Shown: positions 50,811 through 61,756 of the stretch, in pieces
Layout: each line of letters starts with the position of its first letter
How positions within the stretch are numbered: the stretch's first letter is position 1
NCBI GenBank assembly: GCA_904063045.1
Contig: CAJFCJ010000010.1
Coordinates: 372,001 to 436,000 of the forward strand
Reading direction: 5' to 3'
Source: Dimorphilus gyrociliatus
Lineage: Eukaryota; Annelida; Polychaeta; Dinophilidae
DNA length: 64,000 nucleotides
Position numbers and translations under genes: made by a program
The notes under the pieces: model-generated
The model's database searches: none
What the model saw: only the letters and a program-made list of their open reading frames with translations
What the model was told of the DNA's origin: nothing

Positions 50811-50821
<11 letters not shown>

Positions 50822-52031
50822 TGAATGAAAAAATGATTTTTCTAATCAAATAAGAATATTTTGAATAAATTTAGTAAAAAAACAGTATTATTTCCCATAT
50901 CAATAAACTATTAAGGAGATATAGTTTTATCTTTTATATTAAAAATAAATAGTATTAATGGAACAATAATCAAAAATATACGTTCATTCTTATTTTCTAA
51001 TTGCTATTTGATTTCTTTGGAATAAATCCAAAAATTCAAAAATTAACAGTTTACAGAATTAAACTTGTTTTCAAATCTATATTTTATTACTAATTACAAA
51101 AAGAAAGTAGAATATTATCGTCTATAATATTTCCTTTAATTGCTTCCTCCTTAATATGTATTATATATACTGAAACTGCAACAAAAAAATAATAATCAAA
51201 AACTACTTTAAAAAAATCAAATAAGTATTTAACAATTTCCTTTCATATTTGTTTTTTTTTTAAATATTGATTCAAGTTATATTTAAAATAAATCTCTTAT
51301 TATTAAGAGTATGCTTAGAGCTTTAGAATGGTCTAATAGAAGGAAAACTTCAATTAATAACTTTAAAATGTATAGACTAAATTTGTATATCTATTGTATA
51401 TACTATATAAACAGTATATATGAATTTATACATTATAAACAATTATATACTGTTAAACAAATAGTATAAGTTTAGAATATCATCTTTAAAAAATTCAACT
51501 AATAGTTTATAAAAAGGGAAATATATATAAATATATAAATAGAATTGTATATTTATATTGAACATGTCATGATTCTCTTTTTCTAGGAAATATTTATTAA
51601 ATATAAAAAATAAATAAGGTTTTCCAAAATAAACATACATAGCACCTTTCCTTTATACATACACACGTATACACGTATCTCTTTTCAAGGATAAGGTCTT
51701 CAAATATAGATGTGATCATTGTTAAAATGCTAAGTATTTTTCTTTTTTTAAGTAACACAAAAAAAATAGTCGAGGTTTCAAAAAGGAAGAGAAAAATACG
51801 ATATCTTGACAGTTTTAAGCGTATTGAAAGAAATAAATAATTACATAAAAAAAAGCTTATTAATTAGTTTAATTTTGTTTTTTTAAAGAAAAAAAATTAA
51901 TATGAAAGAATTTTTTTTTTCAATAGCAAAACACAGCAATTCTAAAAAAAATTTTCAGTAATTATACATATATACTAATATATTTATAATTGCTTTTGTT
52001 GTATTAATTATGCGTTCTTTTGTCTATAAAT

Positions 52032-53409
52032 TTACAATTTCGTTCTCTCTTCTTCGTTTGGAAAAGAGTATCCGGAATTTATTGCTGTTTTGATTTGAAC
52101 GTATTGGGCGGCAACCCCCATCAAAGTGAATATCTGCCATAGAGAAATATTACATTATAATAAATAAAACAGTTTTACTTTAAATCGTAATATATAATAA
52201 TTTCATTAGAAGGTGTACATAATACATTATAATTCTATTACGAACCATTGTAAAAAAGAAACCACCAACGGATGCTAAAGCTATAGCATGAATAACCTCT
52301 AAATTATCGGCCTATTGATAAAAAAAAAAGGAAATTGAAACATTTTTTAAATATTCTTCTCTTTTTGTTATTTTTTTTTTAATTGAATAGATAATTAAGT
52401 AAATTAATTACTGTTTTCATTAGCTCTATCCCTTGAGGCGAATTTAAGAATTTAGTTCCTATATGATACAATATTATATCGCTATTAGTAAAAGTTGATT
52501 AAATAACTAAAGAAGAATTATAAGATATTACCGCCTTGTCCTAGTGTTCCGTTTCTGATCAATGGTTCTCCAGCGATTATCAATAAATAGACCACACCAT
52601 TAAAGAATAATGTACATAACCACATCAATAGGAGAATGAATGTAAAAGTTCCCAACTAGAGTAATTTAATAAGAAATTTAGTTAAATGTTTATAAACAAA
52701 ATTTAAAAAATTATGTTAAATATAGAAATTAAAGGAATCCTTTTTTACCCATATATTAGCAACACGGCCACAAACGTTTTTATTTTTCGTTCCAAATGCA
52801 TTCTGAACTACATTATTCTTTGCAAATCCTGCCATAATTAGGTAAAATGTGATCCATACAGCGGAAAAGAAGAGTAGACAATAAACTGTCAATTTAACAT
52901 ACCCAAATTGCCTATATAGTTAAAAAAGTTAAATATATTACTTGAAAGATATTTAAGAAAATATAAAAGTAGATTGTCGTATAGACCAATTTGCTAATTA
53001 ATTACATACTCAGATGTATAATTCTCAGAATAGATATTCAAATAGGATGACATATTTTGAACGAATTTTTCATAATCACTCAGGCCAATGTGATATACAG
53101 TTACCCAACAGATTAGGCAAACGAATCCAAACATCCATAATATGAATGGCAGAACGGGAATATAGCTTAAGCATATTCCACATCTTCGACAACATTTGTC
53201 TAAATTATAAAAAGAGATATTCAGTTACACGTCTTGTTTTCAATAATGTATAATACAATATTTTGTACATAGTTCTAATTCTATCTATCTACTGTAATTA
53301 ACCATAGCCTTTTCATCATTCTCTGAATATATATATATATAATATATACATTATATAGAATAGACGGTGTTAGTCTAGAAATTGAACAAATTTTATACTA
53401 ACTCGCCAT
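52032..53409 (-). CDS. PLP/M6-family four-transmembrane protein
   Basis: 232 residues from seven exons: 53403-53409 (7 nt coding), 53010-53199, 52749-52911, 52532-52655, 52412-52458, 52246-52311, 52032-52133. The N terminus MANKCCRRCGICLSYIPVLP resembles the Cys-rich, palmitoylated start of proteolipid protein/M6. Hydrophobic segments lie at about 13-36, 68-90, 122-145 and 180-205. After TM2, GFAKNNVVQNAFG and VCGR match the family pattern (GFYTTxxVRxxFG...CGK). The last TM ends MGVAAQYVQIK, like the M6 C terminus. Family members are neuronal or glial membrane proteins affecting filopodia and membrane adhesion. Odd: the second extracellular loop is short and has no cysteine, whereas vertebrate PLP has disulfide-bonded cysteines there. 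Other tetraspan families are possible but fit less well. Confidence 0.68.
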
Positions 53410-54220
53410 ATTCCTCAACGGTTTCTCAATGAGTTCGGTTGATATTCTATTTAGTTAATACAAAAGCTGGAGAGTAGTGCTAACGTTTAGGCTTTTCTGT
53501 CTTTATTAGACGTGCAATTAACAGAATTGGTACAATTATGTGTTTATGGACCTTTCGGCCTGCACAGTACCGACAAACATTCCGTTAATACTAAAAAGCT
53601 ATTCGTGATCGAAAGAGGCTGGGCCTACTGAATGAAAAAAAAAGCTTGTTGAAAACAAGTAATGCAATACGATCTTGTGTCAAAATTGTAATTAACGAGG
53701 TTCCCTATCTCTTTGTCTGTTATTTTTTCTCCCAAGATTGAAATTTGCTCTTTCTTATCTCTTTATTTATTATTTATATTAGGTACAGAATTATTTTATG
53801 ATCCTTTATTTTGATACAAAATGGATAAATTTTTCGAAGAGCCTACTTTAACCACTTTGCTCGCTTTTACATCTCCTCGTCCCGCCCTTTCTCCCCTCGC
53901 TCCTGCTATCTCTAATTCTGTAATATTATCTTAACAATTGAGGCTTGTTTTATAATGTAATAGAAGGGTATAGCTTACAGACACGGCTAAGGATAAAAGG
54001 ATATCTGTTTGTGCACTTATGAATATGTAAAATGTTGAAATTATTTTGTCTATGCATTCATCAAAGAAAATGATAAAAATGTAGTTTTGTCTATCCTTAA
54101 TGTTCCAATCGACTTGCTCTCCTTTTTTTGTGAATATAAAGACTTATTGAATTTTTTTTATTTTTTTTGACTAGATTAAAAATATCTCTTTCTCTTTTTT
54201 TTCTCCTTGGATACATTGAT
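53410..54220. other. Promoter region of the PLP/M6-like gene
   Basis: About 0.8 kb between the M6-like start and the NEK stop, both minus strand. AT-rich, with a short relatively GC-rich patch near 53560-53630. I see no exon. Confidence 0.5.
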
Positions 54221-56238
54221 CTAAACCTTAAAAACATATTCAATTTGCAATAGTCTTAAAAATAGACATAATAGTTTGTCGTTTAGTTTCGTGTTCTTAA
54301 TAGAAGATTTAACTTCGCTTAGTCGATCAGCTGTCATTTGGACATTAACGATTCGCTTTCTTAAATCGTCTTTTGTTTGATATAATATGTCAATACCAAG
54401 TCGTCGAGTTAAATAATCTGTAATTATCTTCTTATTGGTAAAAGCCGTTTGTTCATTCACAGTAACGGTTGATATCATTAAATTGAGGGCCTCCTCTGCA
54501 ATATGTCCATAAAACGATATGAAACAACCGCAACATTCAATATCATACGAAAAAACTAAATAAAAAACGATTACCTTCTAGCTTTTCCTTTGGTATAAGA
54601 AACGTGTCAAAATTCTTAAAGCGTTTTAAGTTCTTTCTATCAACTTCTGGCGATTCCTGAAATATTAAGTTAAACTTACAAACATAAGGTAAAAGTTCTA
54701 CATACAAATATAATAACTTGTATATGAAATATATAAACTCTAATACTACTTTTAATTTATCTTCACTTAAAAGTCGACGCTTTTTTATAAATGATTCATT
54801 GTCCACCTTGAAATCTAAATCACCATTAACATATGGTCTAATTCTAGCAGATGGTACAGATTTAGCAGATTTTTGGCTTAGTCTAGGCGAATTTTTCACT
54901 ATCGGTGAAAAAGGGCTTGCCGGTACATTTGATGAGCTAAATAAAGAGAATAAATGAGGACGAATGAGTAAGTTGATTAATGTGTCAAAGTCATTAACCA
55001 ATATAGATTAAGTTTCTTTATCGTTGAATTCAAATATGGCCTCAAATTTGAAACGGAAAGAATCTGCGAGGCTGTCGGTCTCAATTCAGCATCCTGGTTC
55101 AGGAGAACGGCTATTAAATCCTCCAAAATAGGGCCAAAGTAACTATGGTAAAAGCATACAAAACAATATTACTAAACAGAACAAACAAACAAATTAACTT
55201 ACGGGGATATTGGTTCATATTCTCCTTTTAATATAGCCATAACAAGGCCCGATAGATTATTACCTTCAAACGGAGGTTTCAAACAGCAAATGTTAAAGAG
55301 AACGCAACCTAAAGACCATATATCGCTGGATTTTCTATACCTTTAAAACATTTATAGCAATGAACTTTTTAATATATTTGAACCAATTATGCAATACTAT
55401 TACGGTAGCTTTTGACAAATTTCTGGACTAAGGAAGTATGGTGTACCAATAGCAGTTATGGCGTAATCTTGATCACTTTCAAGCATTTTAGCTATACCAA
55501 AATCTCCTACTTTAATAACGTTATGTGAAGTAAGGAATATATTATGTGTTTTCAAATCTAAACGATGTAAAGAGAGCATATTATAAGAATAAATCTGTCA
55601 ATAAATCAAAGGAAAAGACCTCTATGAAGAATATTCTTATCATGGATATACTTAATAGCCAAAGTGATTTGAATAAACCAATGGAATATATCCTATGAAT
55701 ATTAATATTTTTACAAGTTTGATTTTAATTATTACTAATACTTACGTTGATATCAAAGAAAATTCCTCTTTGATTATCAATTTTCTGCTGTAAATCTCCT
55801 AGAAAATTACAAACACACATACACCAACACAATAGAAACTAATCATTAGTTATTAAAGTTTTCTAAGCTTATATAGAAAGTAATAAAACCTTCTGTACAG
55901 TATTCCATAATTATGCATAAGTTGCAGTTGTCAACGAAAGCTTGCTTATATCTCACGATGTTGATATTTTTACAAATTGCCATAGCTTTAACTTCTGTTA
56001 TTGCTTGTTCACGTTTTTTTTCACACAACCTACTACAATCCACCTTAAATAAAGTTATTATATTTTTAATATTAATTATGATATCAATTAAGGAGTAGCT
56101 TTTTTGTTTTTTTTTTGTCTCATTTTATTTTCTTACCTGCTTTAAAACATATTTGCGACCAGTAGAATTCCTTGTACATAACCAAGCTTTTCCAAAAGTT
56201 CCCGCGCCGAGTAACAGTTCTTTTGTGAAATCATTCAT
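54221..56238 (-). CDS. NEK-family serine/threonine protein kinase
   Basis: Ten exons: 56137-56238, 55890-56043, 55746-55798, 55620-55692, 55404-55557, 55203-55340, 54999-55142, 54750-54936, 54575-54656, 54221-54495, giving 326 residues in one frame. The kinase domain covers about 5-205: Gly loop [14 protein letters not shown] lysine in VLK (residue 33), helix-C EVKAM, hinge [11 protein letters not shown], catalytic HRDLKTHN, DFG (VGDFGIAK), activation end GTPYFLSPE, then [12 protein letters not shown] and RPTASQIL. All catalytic residues are present. SPE instead of APE and the YCTEGDL hinge are typical of NIMA-related kinases. The C-terminal 120 residues hold a Ser/Pro-rich, basic segment and a helical tail but no recognised domain. 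NEKs act in mitosis and cilia. The subfamily is not assigned. Confidence 0.9.
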
Positions 56239-56576
56239 AATAGAAGGTGAATTTATTCAACTTATTCAAAAAAAAGTTCTTTTGAATATAAATAAAGTAA
56301 TTAAAATTTTTTAAAAGACAGACTTTTATAAATACTAAGTTCTGCTCTATTTACTAGAATATATACATATATAAATAAATATATATATATATATATCTTT
56401 AAAACAATTAAATTTTAATCTAATAAATCAAAATAAGAATATGGCGGAAATAAAAAAAATTATTGCTAATGATATAAACTGGTAGAATTAGAAGCAATAA
56501 CTACAATTTTGCCAAAATATTGTTTTTGCACACTCGTTTACTTTCAATTATTCTTTTAAGTAAAACAATCAACGAA

Positions 56577-57921
56577 ATGTCATCGGATGTGAGTTCTTTG
56601 TATACGTAGTTAAGATAAAAATATTTATTTCAAGATATGTTTTGGATAATTTCACTTGTTTTCATTATTTTATTATCGCTCTTGTCACAGATTGTTGATC
56701 CTAAGGCTGACGGCGATAACTGTTTAAAAAACAAGAAATACATCGAAGCCATGCTTCATTATACAAAAGCTACAAAAATTGATCCGAAAAATGCTAAAAT
56801 ATATAGCAATAGATCCCTTGCTTTCCTACGGGTTAGTCATTGTCTAAAACTCCTCTCTCATTTGTAACTAATCAAAATTCTCACGAAACAGTTAGATCAA
56901 TATTTCTATGCCTTGGAAGATGCCAATAAAGCAATCAAATTAGAGCCAACCTGGGCGAAGGTTGACTGATAAATAAAATAAAACATAGTGCTATTAAATT
57001 ATCATTACAGGGCTACTTTAGAAGAGGTGAAGTCTATTTTTGCACTCAACATTATAAGAAAGCATTACAAAGCTATCAAGTAAGACAAATATAGCTTCTT
57101 TATTATCTTTAGTCGTCAATTATTAAAGTTGCCATGTTTTTTTTTAATTTTCCTAATAGCAAGGCTTAGATTTCGATCCAAATGACAAAACTCTGCTGAA
57201 CGCTAGGCAATTAGCAAGCATAAAATGGGACACTTTAAGGACATGTTAGTCTAAAATACTTCTCCTATTTATATCCTTATCTCTCCCTCTCTCTTTTTCT
57301 CTGTCTAATAAACACTGTTTAATTATTAATTATCTACATTTATAGCTGAAGCAAGGATACCGGTAATTGGCATGATTATCGGAATGATCTTTGGCATAGC
57401 GGTTGTCCTGTTTGACCACTATCTAAATCAACCATCTGTAATACAAGTAATATACATATAAATTTATATATATTAATATATATGATCTTTTAGTATTTTT
57501 GAATAGAGGTAGAATGTAATTTATTAAACTACGATTTCTATCCTACAGAATAGCGTTCTAAAAATGATTATAGCTGCTTCATTTACGGCTCTCGCTTATG
57601 GAGTATCCTTAGCTTATAGGTAAAAAAAAAACACTATGTTTCAATGTCTTACTTTCTAGAATATATCTACCTTCTTATCTATTTCAAATTGACAAAGAGA
57701 ATTTAATTAAAGTTTTTATCTATTTAGAGGTTTCAACCGATCTCAAAGAAGAGGGCTATTGGAATCTCCTGTAGATTTATTTGGTATATTTTAGTTTATT
57801 TCAATTATGATCATGTTTTCATTTTATATAAATCTATTAACAAACAGGTACTGGTGATGAACCACAAGAAAAGCCATCTGTTCCCCCTCCAAATGTTCGG
57901 CCAAAGGCTAAACGATCATAG
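56577..57921 (+). CDS. Membrane-anchored TPR protein
   Basis: 225 residues from nine short exons: 56577-56588, 56691-56831, 56892-56960, 57011-57079, 57160-57244, 57346-57446, 57549-57619, 57728-57783, 57848-57921; phases agree throughout. Three tetratricopeptide repeats cover about residues 8-110 (NCLKNKKYIEAMLHYTKA, IYSNRSLAFLRL, ALEDANKAIKLEP, GYFRRGEVYF). Some residues of the Hsp70/Hsp90 carboxylate clamp are kept (Asn in YSNR, Lys-x-x-x-Arg in KGYFR), but the first clamp Asn is replaced by Asp at residue 13. Two hydrophobic segments follow (about 131-150 and 165-182), then a Pro-rich basic tail. A membrane-bound co-chaperone-like adaptor is plausible but inferred. It starts 338 bp from the divergent NEK start, so the pair may share regulatory DNA. 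Confidence 0.85.
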
Positions 57922-57973
57922 TTGAATAGTAAAAAATATTAATTTTCAGCTGACATTTAATATAGTTTTTACT

Positions 57974-58297
57974 TTAATAAACTTCTCCAAAATGATTGCT
58001 CGTCATTTTCCCATCAGCAAATGAGTAGTTCAAATCCCAGCATATTTCACAGGATTCGCATACGTCATTATTAAAGCCAACAAACGATTTTATTTCGGGA
58101 AATCTACAATTCACTTTATTGTATTTTAAACACCTTAACAGAGGACATCCAAGCTTTCCTTCATTCTTAAAATAATGATCCTAAAAGCAATATTAACGAT
58201 AGTAATGTTGGAATATACATATACTGCATGATCTCACCTTGTCAGCAAATGATAAGAGTACCAAAGAAAGAAAACATAGGGCAAAGAGCTTAATCAT
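57974..58297 (-). CDS. Small secreted six-cysteine protein
   Basis: 88 residues in two exons (58238-58297 and 57974-58180). The N terminus MIKLFALCFLSLVLLSFA is a textbook signal peptide, cleaved probably near residue 18. The mature part of about 70 residues has six cysteines: two in CPLLRC, one in NCRF, and three in CESCEIC. The even count suggests three disulfides. I do not recognise the fold; the spacing does not match a common EGF, Kunitz or defensin pattern. The stop lies 52 bp from the stop of the convergent TPR gene. Confidence 0.75.
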
Positions 58298-58379
58298 GAT
58301 ATATTCTTTAATGCGTATCAGCTGAATGTGGAAATTTGAACAAAATATTTGGCAGTAGTACGTTTTGTTAATCCGCTGT

Positions 58380-59181
58380 CTAATTTATAACGGATAAATC
58401 ATTTTTTATAATTCTTTTTGACCTGCTTAATTCTTCCCAAACTTGTTCGCTTTCGTTTGTAAAAAATTTTATGGATCTATCGATTTCGTTCCATTCCTCA
58501 GCTGGCGTCGGCCAATTAATTTTAATTTTCCAATCCCTCTTTTTAGTTTCATTTGTAATTTTTTGTAATTTATTACCTTTTTCAACATTACTGCTCACAT
58601 TTTTTGGTTTGTGTAGACGCCAGTCTTTATTTCCTAACTTATCGACTAGAAATTTTTGATTCTTTGTTAATCTATCCCATATTTCTTTTCTATTGGACAT
58701 AACCGATGGAAGATGCGCTAAATTTTGAGCAAATCTATACCAAGTTGGCTAAATTTGAAAAGAAAAACAGTATTTATATTAAATTTGTGATTAATAAATT
58801 ATAGACAAAAAGTACTTTCTCATCCAGAATACGAGCTTCTGTCAATTTCTCATTAATAATAGCTGTTCTAGATCGGACAAAGTTATGCTGTAAATTCTGC
58901 TCGCTTATCTTCTCCCATTCTTTCTCGTTAAAAGAAGAATCCAATTTCTTAAATTGATTCAATTATATAAATGTATATACTTTCAATTTCAATTGAACGT
59001 ACTTTTGACAATCTTGTTATTGAATGATCCAACTTTACTTTCGCTATAAGCCGACTGGGTAGAGATAGTGAACTTGGACGAAGTATAGGCTGTTTCCTTA
59101 TAGCTATAAAACGATAAACAGTAAAAAAAAGTAAAAAACAGTTTTAATTTTGATCGATAATAGACCGCTTTTATGCGCCAT
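58380..59181 (-). CDS. Unknown basic 205-residue protein
   Basis: Four exons in consistent phase: 59166-59181, 59003-59103, 58816-58947, 58380-58748. The last three are supported by good splice sites and by reading frames free of stops. The 16-nt first exon (MAHKS) relies on a weaker donor (GTCTAT) and is the uncertain part. The protein is rich in Lys, Arg, Trp and Asn, without signal peptide or clear membrane segment. The N-terminal 40 residues are basic and Ser/Leu-rich, compatible with a mitochondrial presequence. Later parts look helical (NEKEWEKISEQNLQHNFVRS; EEWNEIDRSIKFFTNESEQV). The density of Trp in WDRL, WRLHKPK, WKIKINWPTP and WEEL suggests a conserved family that I cannot name. 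Its start lies about 64 bp from the divergent nucleoside hydrolase start. Confidence 0.65.
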
Positions 59182-59245
59182 TGACCTTTGGAGTTAACCA
59201 AAAGCTGTGTGAAAACTGATTTTGCTCCTGTCAACTATTTGAGCT
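59182..59245. promoter_or_regulatory. Compact bidirectional promoter interval
   Basis: Only 64 bp separate the start codons of the minus-strand 205-residue gene and the plus-strand nucleoside hydrolase gene. If both models are right, transcription of each must begin within this interval or inside the other gene's 5' part. Confidence 0.5.
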
Positions 59246-60255
59246 ATGAAATTAATTATAGACACAGACGCTGGATGCGATGACGCGGCGGCCATCCTAT
59301 TAGCACTTTCACACAAGGATGTCGAAATTGTTGCAATTACTACTGTACATGGAAACACCAATGCAAGACAAGTTGGAAAAAACGTATTGAGAATCCTAGA
59401 TCTCGCAAATAGATTGGATATTCCTGTATATTCTGGTTGCGAAAATTCTCTTATAGGCGATAATGTACATGCAGCTTCTTATCATGGTAAAGATGGTCTT
59501 GGTGATGTTCCAGACGAAAATCAAGTTCCTGAAACCCTTTTGAAAGATAAGCATGCTTCAGTCGCCTTGGTTGAATATGCTAAGAAATATGCTGGAGAAA
59601 TAAGCCTGATTTGTATGGCTCCCCTAACCAATATTGCTGTGGCAATGAACTTGAGCCCCAACTTTGACAAAAATATTAAAGACGTTTTCATTATGGGTGG
59701 TAATATCTATGGTCAGGGTAATGCTACGATTATGGGAGAATTTAACTTCGTAGCAGATCCAGAAGCGGCATATACCGTTCTAAATGGGCTTAATCGACAT
59801 AATTTGACAATTTGTCCTTGGGAATTATGCCTGAAAAGTTATCTATCATGGGTTAGTATTTTTTTCATTATTTTTAAGAAATATCAATCTTTTTTAAAGA
59901 CCCGAGCTTGTTTTGTCATTAGGACTGGTATCGTAAGTATTCCGAAAAGGGAACAAAGAAATCTGCCTTTATGAAAAAAGTGGAGAAAGTAGGGATTTCT
60001 AACGATCCAGAAGAAACCAATTTTAAGGGATATGTGACTGCAGATCAAACTATAATGGCAGTTGCTTTAAATCCAAAAGTTGTAAAAAAAGATGCTTTTG
60101 CCCATTGCTCTATTGAACTTTCGGGCAAGTACTGCCGAGGTCAAATGATAGTGGATTGGAGAAATGTTCAAGGCAAAACTAATCCGAAATTTCGAATAAT
60201 AGAAGAGTTAGATTTAGATATTTTTTCCGATATGCTAGAGGCAAGCGTATTGTAA
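59246..60255 (+). CDS. Inosine-uridine preferring nucleoside hydrolase
   Basis: Cleaves the N-glycosidic bond of ribonucleosides to free base and ribose (purine/pyrimidine salvage). 312 residues from two exons, 59246-59851 and 59923-60255. The N-terminal Ca2+/ribose-binding signature is IIDTDAGCDDAAA, with Asp6, Asp8, Asp12 and Asp13 as the expected ligands (canonical DTDPGxDD; Pro is Ala here). Further family motifs: TTVHGN, HGKDGLGD, LICMAPLTNIA, VFIMGGNIYGQGN, GEFNFVADPEAA and, in exon 2, TADQTIMAVALNP. Length is that of the family and no signal peptide is present, so it is presumably cytosolic. Nucleoside hydrolases are absent from mammals but common in bacteria, plants and invertebrates. 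The 3' coding end appears to overlap the convergent gene at 60168. Confidence 0.95.
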
Positions 60256-61272
60256 TTTTCATGAATGATTTTAAGTTTACCTGCAGGCTTTTCAGCTTGC
60301 TCTGAGTTCCTCCTTAAGCGTTCTAATAAGATTTCAGTTTCTTCTAATTCTAAAGATGATCAAAAAGATTAAAATACAATGTATAAAACAGTAAACAACC
60401 ATAGTAAACAAAATGTCTTACTCAAATCAGTTCGTTTCTTTCTCCTTGGAATAATTGAAGGTTTTGTTTCTTTAACCCTCTCTTTCTTTATTTTCCCTTT
60501 TAACATTTCCAGTTTACTACGAACATAATCTTCAAGTTGTTTTTCTTCATCTTCTTGAGCCTTAAAGTTATTGAAAAATTATTAAAGAAGGAAAAAGTAT
60601 TTCGTGTTTATAAGTACCTTATCTATAAATGTACCTTCGCTATATTCAAGTAAGTCTTCGAAATCTTTAATATTTTCCCCTCTTTCACTAGAATCTGTTA
60701 GTTCTTCTTCATTAAATACCTCTGTTCCTGTTTCAAAATCTTCAGTATACAAATATCCAGTTGTTGGTGCTGATGTTCGCGATATACTAATTTCAGAAGG
60801 TTTTCGCCTGAAATTTCAGTAAAGTTCATACTTGTTACAAGTAGATGATCTACTACTACCGTCTAGGGGAATATGCAGAGGATATAGCCGTCTCAAAGTC
60901 ACTTTTATATAGCTGATAAATTTGACTATCATCTGTCGTGGTTGGATCACTTCCATTTTCCTCTGAAGAATTAAAGCTGTTGAAGGTTGTAGTATAGCTA
61001 TAAGTTTTTGATTTTCTAGGTGTTGGTATTGGGGATCGGGTGCTGTAAGTTGGGGAAGAAACAAAGGAGCTTGTGCTATTCGAACTAGAGTAGGATGATT
61101 CGGTATCTGTAAAATCCTTTTCATTTGTTTTTGATAAGTCTATGGCAGTGGATTCACTTGTTACGGTAGAATAGCTGCTGGTCTATTGTAGATTAATTCT
61201 GATTAGAGAAATAAATATCATTTTCTTTCAGTTATATACCTCTATATCTGAAGAAGTTTCTGTTGAAGTCAT
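60168..61272 (-). CDS. Unknown Ser/Thr-rich, largely disordered protein
   Basis: 288 residues in five exons: 61240-61272, 60860-61182, 60618-60807, 60422-60560, 60168-60349; all junction phases agree. Residues 1-about 115 are dominated by Ser and Thr with Tyr, opening MTSTETSSDIETSSYSTVTS, and are surely disordered and probably phosphorylated. Residues 120-185 are acidic (EDFETGTEVFNEEELTDSSE). From about 185 the protein becomes charged and helical (EEKQLEDYVRSKLEMLKGKI; ETEILLERLRRNSEQ), a likely coiled coil. DFET occurs twice (SDFETAIS, EDFETGTE), hinting at a short linear repeat. I cannot name a family. The terminal exon reads into the 3' coding end of the plus-strand nucleoside hydrolase for 88 bp; an extra downstream intron at GTAAAC (60278) is an alternative. 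Confidence 0.65.
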
Positions 61273-61756
61273 TATATTTTCTTTTCAAGAATATTTTAGT
61301 TTCTTTCGTGTTCAAACAGAACTCTTCTAATTCTCCCTATCATCGCTCAATTAAATTCTTTTGGCCTTTGAAAAATAATTGATAGGCTTATTTTTACGTT
61401 TTAAAAAGATTTTTATGTTATAAATTTTTATTTCTATCTTCAATAATGATATGCTTAAAATATAAATTCTCTAATTATGCACTAAATTCAAAATGTTTGA
61501 TATTCCACAATAATAACGCCATCTATAATCTAAGAATTTTATCATTTTCGATGATACCTCTAATACAATATTCAATTGCTATTCTATAGAGCAAAATTGA
61601 GAGAACATAAAATACAAACAAGAATATAAAAATGTAAATATTAGTTTATTACAAAAATTAAAGCAAAGGCCTAGAAAGTCTTTTTTTTTAAATAAAGAAA
61701 TCATTAATAAACATGTATCATATTAGATCACGCATACTTGAGAAAAAAAAACACCA

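Larger units (their letters stand above)
47143..52031. other. Gene-poor 4.9 kb between kelch and PLP/M6-like genes
   Basis: Carries the kelch promoter and the M6-like gene 3' flank. Contains two G-quadruplex-capable tracts (47374-47428), a (TC)n run near 49769-49789 and an (AG)20 run at 50771-50810. Several short open frames exist, but none has splice support or a recognisable product. Confidence 0.5.
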
